Positions 1 to 5,573 of a DNA stretch of 5,722 bases are shown here, piece by piece. Within the stretch, counting starts at the first letter, position 1, and the number at the start of each line of letters is the position of its first letter. Position numbers and translations under genes: made by a program. The notes beneath the pieces are model-generated. The model ran no database searches and had not been told where the DNA came from. It saw nothing but the letters and a program-made list of their open reading frames with translations. Source of the stretch: an uncultured Bacillota bacterium (GTDB lineage: Bacteria; Bacillota; Clostridia; Peptostreptococcales; Anaerovoracaceae). Location of the stretch: the NCBI GenBank assembly GCA_946631075.1, contig CAMOZS010000117.1, positions 1 through 5,722 on the forward strand. The letters run 5' to 3'.

Positions 1-820
1 GATCCACCCTGGAAATGTTGAACATGGTCATGGCTTCGACCTGCTCAGCCACCCTTCTCTGATAGGCCTCAGCCTTTGCGGGAAGGTCCGGCCCGTAGAT
101 GAAGTCGGCCAGGATGTGCATCTCCACTCCCTCGTCCTTCTCGACCTGGCTGCCGGCTCCCCGGCTTCCTCCGATGACGATCTTCACCAGCTCGCCCACG
201 GTTCCCTGTTCCTCCTTGACGCAGGCGGCGATGTCAGACAGGACCTTCTCGGAGATCTCATATCCGCCCAGATAGCTGAAGGTTGGACGGACCACGGATT
301 TCTCGACCGTGTCCTTCTTGTGGCCGAAGCCCTTGAGCAGGTTCAGGGACTGTTTCATGGGGGACATGAAGTAGCCGGAGAACTGCCGCTTCAGCTGGAA
401 GGTCGGGGCCGGGATGACGTGCTGGCCCAGGTCGTTTCTCTGCCTGGCCGCGATCTCCCGCTCCTCTTCGGTGGTGATATCCTCAATGTAGATGCGCTCA
501 TCGATCTCGTGCAGACCCAGCCTGGCCACGATCTTATCCACCATCCGGTCCGATGTTCCCAGGACGAGCAAAGTCTGGGGTTCCGCTTTCTCGATGGCTG
601 CCCTGACGCTCTCCATATGATAGTCTTCGTGGAAGAGGGCCGTCCTGACCGCGGCGATCTTGGTCGCCTGGCGCTTGGCCGAGATCCCGGCCAGGACCGT
701 ATTGCGGCAGATGAACAGACCGTCGTCGATGATGCTCTCTATATTTTTCTCTTTGCAAAGGCTGACTGCCTGATAGCTTTTGCCGGTGCCGCTCTTGCCG
801 ACCAGGGCGTATATTTTCAT
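1..820 (-). CDS. P-loop nucleotide-binding protein fused to an Asp23/Gls24-like domain (3' end cut off by window edge)
   Basis: The frame is open from ATG at 820 to the left edge, giving 273 complete codons with no stop. The N-terminus MKIYALVGKSGTGKS is a Walker A loop (G8 to S15, with K14 and S15). IIDDGLFI (residues 30-37) or the strand LLVLGTSD (84-91) may supply the metal-coordinating acid. A conserved-looking block follows: YIEDITTEEERE, then HVIPAPTFQLKRQFSGYF. From about residue 183 (YLGGYEISEKVLSDIAA) to the edge, the sequence resembles the Asp23/Gls24 envelope-stress family. Its features are an opening 'G-x-x-EIS', a central beta strand (MHILADFIYGPDLPAKA) and a closing amphipathic helix with 'V..MT.FNISRVD'. 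By family comparison only a few tens of residues are probably missing. Such two-domain proteins are, as I recall, found in Clostridia under the Asp23/Gls24 name; their role is not known to me. GAGG about 9 bases before the ATG is a modest ribosome binding site. The gene is divergent from the ferredoxin gene. No signal peptide or membrane segment is visible, so it is probably cytoplasmic. Confidence 0.85.
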   Translation of the reverse strand, partial: MKIYALVGKSGTGKSYQAVSLCKEKNIESIIDDGLFICRNTVLAGISAKRQATKIAAVRTALFHEDYHMESVRAAIEKAEPQTLLVLGTSDRMVDKIVARLGLHEIDERIYIEDITTEEEREIAARQRNDLGQHVIPAPTFQLKRQFSGYFMSPMKQSLNLLKGFGHKKDTVEKSVVRPTFSYLGGYEISEKVLSDIAACVKEEQGTVGELVKIVIGGSRGAGSQVEKDEGVEMHILADFIYGPDLPAKAEAYQRRVAEQVEAMTMFNISRVD

Positions 821-857
821 AATGTTGACCTCATTTTGTCTCGCCCCTCTGTTAGTC

Positions 858-887
858 TTGTCTTACAAGGGAGGCGTCTGCTATAAT
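858..887 (+). promoter_or_regulatory. Extended -10 sigma-A-type promoter for the ferredoxin gene
   Basis: TGCTATAAT at 879-887 contains a perfect -10 hexamer (882-887) with the TGn extension. A partial -35, TTGTCT at 858-863 (4 of 6 matches to TTGACA), sits 18 bases upstream. Transcription would begin near 894, leaving a leader of about 30 bases that contains AGGAGG at 913-918, seven bases before the ATG. The perfect extended -10 and full Shine-Dalgarno suggest strong constitutive expression. This is read from sequence only. Confidence 0.75.
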
Positions 888-925
888 CTGTTTATCAGTA
901 ATCAATATCAAAAGGAGGATATATC

Positions 926-1096
926 ATGGCATATGTAATTAATGACGACTGCATCAACTGCGGAGCTTGCATCGAAGAATGTCCTGTTGAGGCTATCACA
1001 GCTGGCGACGACAAGCACCACATCGATCCCGAAACTTGCATCGACTGCGGAGCTTGCGCTGGAGCTTGCCCGGTAGACGCACCTCAGGAAGGCTAA
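926..1096 (+). CDS. Clostridial-type 2[4Fe-4S] ferredoxin, 56 aa
   Basis: This is a small cytoplasmic electron carrier. It starts at ATG 926, seven bases after AGGAGG (913-918), and ends with TAA at 1094-1096. Two classic cluster motifs fill the protein: C9-x2-C12-x2-C15-x3-C19-P and C38-x2-C41-x2-C44-x3-C48-P. As in the family, C9, C12, C15 and C48 should bind one cluster and C38, C41, C44 and C19 the other. The length of 56 residues is typical for these low-potential ferredoxins, which in Clostridia serve pyruvate:ferredoxin oxidoreductase, hydrogenase, Rnf and electron-bifurcating enzymes. It stands alone, with its own promoter and terminator. Codon use differs from its neighbours: all eight alanines are GCT (6) or GCA (2), with no GCC or GCG, as expected of a highly expressed gene. 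The two halves share a near-identical 21-base segment, a trace of the ancient internal duplication. Confidence 0.97.
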   Translation: MAYVINDDCINCGACIEECPVEAITAGDDKHHIDPETCIDCGACAGACPVDAPQEG

Positions 1097-1122
1097 ATCG
1101 GAATATACATTCCTAAGGAATC

Positions 1123-1160
1123 AATAACCGTTTCGCAATGAAACGGTTATTTTCTTTTTA
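1123..1160 (+). terminator. Intrinsic terminator after the ferredoxin gene, between convergent genes
   Basis: A perfect 12-bp stem pairs AATAACCGTTTC (1123-1134) with GAAACGGTTATT (1140-1151) around a 5-base loop, GCAAT. A T-rich tail continues from the stem (TTCTTTTTATCTTTATTTTT region, 1150-1171). It lies 26 bases after the ferredoxin stop, so it is a strong Rho-independent terminator for that gene. It also begins about 12 bases beyond the rex stop on the other strand. In that direction the stem is followed only by TTATTGATTCC, a weak U tract, so it may stop the rex transcript less efficiently. Confidence 0.92.
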
Positions 1161-1163
1161 TCT

Positions 1164-1805
1164 TTATTTTTCGCTGTTTTTCTTGTTCATGTGATAAGCC
1201 AGGGAATGCAGGCTGTCGCTGATGTGGACATTCTCCACCGCCACATGAGACGGGGTCTCGATGTCGACAGGCGCGAAATTCCAAAGTCCGTCCACGCCGG
1301 CGAAGCAGAGCTTGTCCGCCACTTCCTGGGCCACGTCCTTGGTCGTGCAGATGACGCCGATATCGATGTCTTCCTCCTCTACGAACTCTACGATGTTCTC
1401 ATAGTCCATGACCTCGACACCGTTGATCTTGGTCCCGATCAGGTTCGGGTCCACCTCAAAGATCCCGGTGACAATGAATCCCGTCTTATAATAATAGGTA
1501 TGATTGACGATCGCCTGGCCCAGATGCCCCGCGCCGACAACGACCATCTTGTAGCCCCGGTCCAGTCCCAGGATGGCGCTGATCTCATTGTACAGGCCTT
1601 CGACGCTGTAGCCGTAGCCCTGTTGTCCGAAGCCGCCGAAATTATTCAGATCCTGGCGGATCTGGGACGCGGTATAGCCGATCAGATGGCTGAATTCGCT
1701 GGAAGAGATCTTGTCGACACCCTTCTTCCTCAGCTCGTTCAGGTATCTGCGGTACCTGGGCAGCCGCTTGATGACAGCATTGGAGATCTTCGTCTGTTTA
1801 CCCAT
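1164..1805 (-). CDS. rex: Redox-sensing transcriptional repressor Rex
   Basis: Rex is a homodimeric DNA-binding protein that senses the NADH/NAD+ ratio. NADH binding releases it from operators upstream of fermentation and respiration genes. The 213-residue length is normal. Residues 1-80 are the winged-helix domain: SNAVIKRLPRYRRYL at the start, the recognition region SSEFSHLIGYTASQIRQDL, and the hallmark FGGFGQQGYGYSV at 56-68. Residues 85-213 are a Rossmann domain with the dinucleotide loop G91-A-G-H-L-G96. FEVDP (116-120) follows at the end of the second strand, and WNFAPV (175-180) is the family's late motif. Position 117 is Glu where many Rex proteins have Asp, a conservative change at the ribose-binding acid. 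The ATG at 1805 follows the acpP stop by one base, and AAGGAA inside the end of acpP serves as ribosome binding site, so the two are probably translationally coupled. I found no convincing Rex operator in the window. Confidence 0.97.
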   Translation of the reverse strand: MGKQTKISNAVIKRLPRYRRYLNELRKKGVDKISSSEFSHLIGYTASQIRQDLNNFGGFGQQGYGYSVEGLYNEISAILGLDRGYKMVVVGAGHLGQAIVNHTYYYKTGFIVTGIFEVDPNLIGTKINGVEVMDYENIVEFVEEEDIDIGVICTTKDVAQEVADKLCFAGVDGLWNFAPVDIETPSHVAVENVHISDSLHSLAYHMNKKNSEK

Positions 1806-1806
1806 T

Positions 1807-2034
1807 TTATTTCCTTGCCTCTACGTAATCAACCATATCTCTGACCGTCCGGAATTTCTCCGCGTCCACGTCAGGGATCTCTAAATCGAATTCTTCTTCG
1901 ACTGCCATGATGATCTCAACAGCATCCAGTGAATCTGCCTCCAGATCTTTCATCAAATCGGAATCGATATCCACCAGCTCCGGATCGATGGCAAGCTGTT
2001 CCACTACAAATTCTCTGATCTTGTCCAAGACCAT
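1807..2034 (-). CDS. acpP: Acyl carrier protein
   Basis: This 75-residue acidic protein has the standard ACP layout. The phosphopantetheine-attachment motif is D34-S35-L36-D37 at the start of helix II (EADSLDAVEIIMAVEEEFDLEI), followed by IPDVDAEKFRTVRDMVDYV for helices III and IV. Ser35 would carry the 4'-phosphopantetheine arm that holds acyl chains as thioesters in type II fatty acid synthesis. The match to fatty-acid ACPs is close, but a specialised ACP cannot be excluded because no fab, plsX or acpS gene is in view. The ATG at 2034 has a good ribosome binding site (AGGTGGAGGT, 2041-2050 on the complement). It lies 37 bases after the ABC-F gene with no terminator between them, and one base before rex. 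In Bacillus subtilis moaC occupies the corresponding place between ydiF and rex. Confidence 0.95.
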   Translation of the reverse strand: MVLDKIREFVVEQLAIDPELVDIDSDLMKDLEADSLDAVEIIMAVEEEFDLEIPDVDAEKFRTVRDMVDYVEARK

Positions 2035-2065
2035 ATCAACACCTCCACCTCAATATAACGTGGTT

Positions 2066-2094
2066 ATTCTATCAAACCTCTTCCTGTAATTCAA
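2066..2094 (-). promoter_or_regulatory. Possible internal promoter for acpP-rex
   Basis: On the minus strand, TTGAAT (2094-2089; 4 of 6 to TTGACA) lies 17 bases before TAGAAT (2071-2066; 5 of 6 to TATAAT). It overlaps the last codons of the ABC-F gene. Transcription would start near 2059, about 25 bases before the acpP ATG. It would allow acpP and rex to be expressed apart from the upstream tRNA-modification genes. The hexamers are imperfect and no extended -10 is present, so this is a candidate only. Confidence 0.4.
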
Positions 2095-4084
2095 GCCATT
2101 TTTCGTAGGTCTCATCCAGGGCCTCATGCCTCTGCTGAAGCTCCTCGCTGAGGCTCTGCAGCCGGCCCGCGTCCGTCATGACTTCCGGTCTGGCCAGCTC
2201 TTTTTCGATCTGTCCGATCTCCTCCTCAAGCCGGGCGATATCGGCCTCCGCCGCCTCCCGGGCCCTGCGGGTCCTCCGCTCCGCGGCTTCCTGCTCCTTC
2301 TTCAGCCTCCGCTGCTCCGCCGGCGAAAGTTCCCCGTCCAAAGGCTGGGGCTGGCCCGCCGGCCCGGCGGCCGTGCTGACGCCCTTCTCTGATCCGGCGG
2401 CTTTCCCAGATCCGGCTGCCTGGCCTGCTCCCGCGGCCAGCTCTTTCATATGCTCCCTGGTGTTCTGCTCCTGTTTCTTCTCGACGTAGTAGTCGTACTT
2501 TCCCAGATACTCGGTCAGTCCATCCCGGCTCAGCTCGCAGATCCTGGTCGGGATCTTGTTGAGGAAGTACCGGTCGTGGGAAACGATGATGCAGGTCCCG
2601 GGGAAATCCAGCAGAGCCTCTTCGAAGACTTCCTTGGACTCGATATCCAGATGGTTGGTGGGCTCATCCAGGACCAGGACGTTGGCTCCGGACAGCATCA
2701 GCTTCAAAAGGGAAAGCCTTGCTTTCTCCCCTCCGCTGAGGGATCCCACCGGCAGGAAGACCTGCTCCCCTCTGAAAAGGAACCTTCCCAGGATATTCCT
2801 CAGTTCTCCGTCGGTATATAAATGGTAGGCGTCCTGCAGCTCTTCGATGACGGTCAGGTCATCGTTGAGCAGCTGCTGGCCCTGATCGTAGTAACCGAAC
2901 TGGACGTTGTGTCCGATCCGGATCCTGCCCCCGCCCGGTTCGATCTCGCCGAGGAAGATCCGCAGCAGGGTCGTCTTGCCGGTGCCGTTGTCGCCGACGA
3001 TGCAGACCCGCTCGCCCCTCTTCAGGTCCAGGCGGACATTCCGGAACAGTTCTCTCCGCTCGTGTCCGTAGCCGAAGGATTTGGTCACGTCTTCTGCCAG
3101 GAGCACGTCCTTTCCGCTCTGGAATTCCTGATGGAAGTGCAGGCTCATCTTCCCGTGCTCCCCGCCGGGCCGCTCCAGCCTTTGCATATGCTCCAGCTGC
3201 CGCTCCCGGGAGGCCGCACGCTTGGCCAGCTTCTCCGTGCCCCTCTGCTTGAAGCGCCGGATCATTTCCTCCTGCCGGGCGATCTCCTTCTGCTGCTTCT
3301 CGTAGGTCCGAAGCTCCGTTTCCCGCCGGACCTTTCGCTCCGCAGCGTAAAAAGCGTAATTTCCTTCATATATATTCAGCCGGTGGTTTTCCACTTCGAA
3401 GATCCGGGTGACGGTCTCGTTGAGGAAATACCGGTCGTGGGATACCAGGACGATGGTGCCCCGGTAGCCCCGCAGATACTGCTCCAGCCATTTGAGGGTG
3501 CCGATGTCCAGATGGTTGGTCGGCTCATCCAGGAAGAGGATGTCCGGCTTTTCCAGCAGGAGCACGGCCAGGGCCAGGCGGGTCTTTTCTCCGCCGCTCA
3601 GGGTCCGGATCTTCTTGTCGTACATGGACTCGTCAAAGGCCATGCTGGTCAGGATCCCCCGAAGCTCGCTCTGATAGGAGTAGCCGCCCATCCGGTCGTA
3701 TCTCTCGCGGATCTGGTCATAGCGGCGCAATGCTCCCTCGCTGTGCTCCGGATCATCGGAGGCCTCCTGCAAAAGCTGGTTCATCTCTTCTTCCATCTGC
3801 GGGAAGTGAGAGAACACAGCCTGGGCCTCCTCGAGTATGGTCTTGTCCGAGTCGAATCCGGCGTCCTGTTTCAGATAGCCGATCCGAAGGTCGGAGGAAA
3901 TGAAGCAGTCCCCTTCCTCGTGGGACAGCTCTCCCGTCAGCATCCGCAGCAGGGTGGTCTTACCGGCCCCGTTGATGCCGATGATGCCGACCCGGTCCCC
4001 CTGGTTGATATGAAAAGACACCTTGTCCAGGATCACGTCGGTTCCATATGCTTTTGTCAGGTCTCTTGCGGATACGACGATCAT
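2072..4084 (-). CDS. ABC-F family ATPase, YdiF-like, cytoplasmic (670 aa)
   Basis: This is a soluble twin-ABC protein without membrane segments; ABC-F proteins act on the ribosome, for example by relieving stalled translation. Domain 1 has Walker A G36-INGAGKTT, signature LSGGEKTRL (162-170), Walker B ILFLDEPTNHLD (182-193, catalytic E187) and switch H216. Domain 2 has GDNGTGKTT (364-372), LSGGEKARL (449-457), VLVLDEPTNHLD (469-480, E474) and H503. Between them lies a charged helical linker (about 245-325) that would reach the ribosomal P site. After domain 2 come an Ala/Gly-rich spacer (about 549-580) and a Glu/Arg-rich coiled coil (about 587-670). All catalytic residues are intact. The start is ATG 4084, overlapping the tsaD stop as ATGA, with GGAG about nine bases upstream; the 48 in-frame residues further upstream are read from tsaD sequence and look non-native. 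The YdiF assignment rests on position beside tsaD and rex as well as on the long C-terminal extension. Antibiotic resistance is not implied. Confidence 0.94.
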   Translation of the reverse strand: MIVVSARDLTKAYGTDVILDKVSFHINQGDRVGIIGINGAGKTTLLRMLTGELSHEEGDCFISSDLRIGYLKQDAGFDSDKTILEEAQAVFSHFPQMEEEMNQLLQEASDDPEHSEGALRRYDQIRERYDRMGGYSYQSELRGILTSMAFDESMYDKKIRTLSGGEKTRLALAVLLLEKPDILFLDEPTNHLDIGTLKWLEQYLRGYRGTIVLVSHDRYFLNETVTRIFEVENHRLNIYEGNYAFYAAERKVRRETELRTYEKQQKEIARQEEMIRRFKQRGTEKLAKRAASRERQLEHMQRLERPGGEHGKMSLHFHQEFQSGKDVLLAEDVTKSFGYGHERRELFRNVRLDLKRGERVCIVGDNGTGKTTLLRIFLGEIEPGGGRIRIGHNVQFGYYDQGQQLLNDDLTVIEELQDAYHLYTDGELRNILGRFLFRGEQVFLPVGSLSGGEKARLSLLKLMLSGANVLVLDEPTNHLDIESKEVFEEALLDFPGTCIIVSHDRYFLNKIPTRICELSRDGLTEYLGKYDYYVEKKQEQNTREHMKELAAGAGQAAGSGKAAGSEKGVSTAAGPAGQPQPLDGELSPAEQRRLKKEQEAAERRTRRAREAAEADIARLEEEIGQIEKELARPEVMTDAGRLQSLSEELQQRHEALDETYEKWLELQEEV

Positions 4085-5103
4085 GCTTCCAGCTCCAGGT
4101 TCGCGATGGCGTCCAGATCCAATCCGTCGGTCTTTCCTGCCATGTATTTGTAGTAGGCGGCGCAGCCGATCATGGCCGCGTTGTCGGTGCAGAGGACTGG
4201 CGGCGGATAGTAAAGCTCCAGGCCGCATTTCTTGCAGCCCTGCCGGAGCATCTGCCGCAGGCGGCTGTTGGCGGCGACGCCTCCGGCCACGACGATCTTA
4301 TCCTCGCCCCTGCTGATGGCGGCGTCCAGGGTCTTGCTGACCACGACTTCCAGGACCGCTTCCTGAAATCCTGCCGCGACGTCGGCGATGTTGACTTCCC
4401 GTCCCGCCTGCTTCTCTGTGTTCATGTAGTTCAGGACCCCAGTCTTGATCCCGCTGAAGCTGAAATCCAGGCTGCCTTTTTCCAGGTAGACCCGTTTGAA
4501 TTCCACTTTGGACGGGTCGCCTTCCTTGGCCAGCTGATCGATCAGGGGGCCGCCGGGATATCCCAGGCCCAAAACTCTGGCGACCTTATCGTAGGCTTCG
4601 CCGGCTGCGTCATCCCGGGTCCCGCCCAGCACTTTGTATGTCTGGTAGTCGGTTACGTCCACGATGTTGGTGTGGCCGCCGGAAATGACCAGAGCCATGA
4701 ATGGCGGCTCCAGCTGGGGATGGGCGATGTAGTTGGCGCAGACGTGTCCCTGGATGTGGTGGACTCCGATCAGGGGCTTGCCGGTGGCCAGGGCGTAGGC
4801 CTTGGCTGTGGCCAGTCCGATCAGGAGGGCTCCTACCAGTCCGGGTCCGTAGGTGACGGCGATGGCGTCGATCTCATCCATGGTCGCTCCTGCTTCTTCC
4901 AAAGCCTGGTCCACCACGGGGTTGACGTTGGTCAGGTGGTGGCGGGAGGCGATCTCAGGAACGACTCCTCCGTACTGTTTATGTATTTCGATCTGGGATG
5001 AGATGATATTGGAGCGGACTTCCCGCCCGTCCAGGACCACGGCGGCCGCTGTCTCATCGCAGCTCGATTCGATTGCAAGAATGGCTGTTTTGTTGTTTAT
5101 CAT
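4081..5103 (-). CDS. tsaD: tRNA N6-adenosine threonylcarbamoyltransferase TsaD
   Basis: TsaD transfers the threonylcarbamoyl group from threonylcarbamoyl-AMP to A37 of tRNAs that read ANN codons, making t6A. It works in the cytoplasm with TsaB and TsaE. The 340 residues match the family length. Visible hallmarks are AIESSCDET (10-18), YGPGLVGALLIG (85-96), the metal ligands H116 and H120 in VHHIQGH, SGGHT (141-145), GEAYDKVAR (168-176), FSFSGIKT (214-221), GGVAANSRLR (274-283) and D308 in CTDNAAM. All expected metal and substrate residues are present. The ATG at 5103 overlaps the rimI stop (ATGA), and its own stop overlaps the ABC-F start in the same way. GAGGAG about 11 bases upstream, inside rimI, is the likely ribosome binding site. 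The downstream location from tsaB and rimI is the usual arrangement in Bacillota. Confidence 0.98.
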   Translation of the reverse strand: MINNKTAILAIESSCDETAAAVVLDGREVRSNIISSQIEIHKQYGGVVPEIASRHHLTNVNPVVDQALEEAGATMDEIDAIAVTYGPGLVGALLIGLATAKAYALATGKPLIGVHHIQGHVCANYIAHPQLEPPFMALVISGGHTNIVDVTDYQTYKVLGGTRDDAAGEAYDKVARVLGLGYPGGPLIDQLAKEGDPSKVEFKRVYLEKGSLDFSFSGIKTGVLNYMNTEKQAGREVNIADVAAGFQEAVLEVVVSKTLDAAISRGEDKIVVAGGVAANSRLRQMLRQGCKKCGLELYYPPPVLCTDNAAMIGCAAYYKYMAGKTDGLDLDAIANLELEA

Positions 5104-5573
5104 CTGTTCTCGTTCTCCTCAGGCCCCGCCGCGTGCTTCCACATGATCAGCGCGTCCTCATGGCCTACCTGATAGTATCCTTTGCGGATCCCCTCTACGG
5201 CAAATCCGTATTTCTCATAAAGGGCTCTTGCCGAGATGTTGCTCTCCCGGACTTCCAGGGTATAGTGGCGGATCCCCTGCTGTCCTGTGTGCTCCAGCAT
5301 GGTTTCGATGATGGCCGAGCCGATCCTCCGGTTGCGGAAGCCGGGCTTGACCGCCACGTTGGTGATATGCCCCTCGTCGATGATCCACCAAAGGCCGGCG
5401 TATCCGACGATCTCGCCTTCGATCTCCGCGACGACATAAAAAGCCCTCGGGTTTTCGGAAAGCTCCTGCCGGATGGCATCCCTGCTCCAGGGATCGGGAA
5501 AGCAAAGCTTCTCGATCTCATAGATGGCGTCCGCGTCAGCCGGACCTGCCTGCCGAATGGTCATCTCTGTCAT
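5100..5573 (-). CDS. rimI: GNAT N-acetyltransferase RimI-like (ribosomal protein S18 alanine N-acetyltransferase)
   Basis: This is a single-domain GNAT enzyme of 157 residues that uses acetyl-CoA to acetylate a protein N-terminus; in Escherichia coli the substrate is ribosomal protein bS18. The sequence shows EKLCFPDPWSR (21-31), the strand ITNVAVKPGFR (70-80), and the acetyl-CoA pyrophosphate loop R82-R-I-G85-S-A87. It ends with LEVRESNISARALYEKYGF (106-124), where E107 and Y119 align with E. coli RimI E103 and Y115, the proposed general base and acid. I chose ATG 5573 because it forms an ATGA overlap with the tsaB stop, has GGGAG just upstream, and begins exactly where the GNAT fold should. 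An in-frame ATG at 5666 would add 31 residues read from tsaB sequence. A second ATG at 5564 is also possible. The substrate is inferred from family and neighbourhood. Confidence 0.93.
   Translation of the reverse strand: MTEMTIRQAGPADADAIYEIEKLCFPDPWSRDAIRQELSENPRAFYVVAEIEGEIVGYAGLWWIIDEGHITNVAVKPGFRNRRIGSAIIETMLEHTGQQGIRHYTLEVRESNISARALYEKYGFAVEGIRKGYYQVGHEDALIMWKHAAGPEENENR

Noticed and set aside
849..869. CTGTTAG-N6-CTTACAA overlapping the ferredoxin -35, similar to a Rex operator
   Set aside because: The two arms are mismatched at several positions, and the gap is six bases rather than the four of the TTGTTAA-N4-TTAACAA consensus I know. The match is too weak to call a Rex site.
116..886. 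Plus-strand open frame opposite the P-loop/Asp23 gene
   Set aside because: It is antisense composition without motifs, and it would run through the ferredoxin promoter. The minus strand shows a clean Walker A and Asp23-like domain.
821..925. A promoter for the minus-strand P-loop/Asp23 gene in the divergent spacer
   Set aside because: Several A+T-rich hexamers exist, but none has acceptable -35 and -10 elements at proper spacing, so I could not call one.
2822..4153. Long plus-strand open frame opposite the ABC-F gene
   Set aside because: Its translation is a biased, leucine/valine/aspartate-rich sequence typical of the antisense of a GC-rich gene. It has no recognisable domain, while the minus strand encodes a complete ABC-F protein.
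4085..4228. 48-residue N-terminal extension of the ABC-F frame starting at ATG 4228
   Set aside because: It lies wholly inside tsaD, is arginine-rich out-of-frame sequence, and precedes the MIVVSARDLTKAYG start that ABC domains normally have. The ATGA overlap at 4084 gives a better start.
4048..5001. Plus-strand open frame opposite tsaD
   Set aside because: It is the antisense shadow of a fully conserved TsaD and has no domain features.
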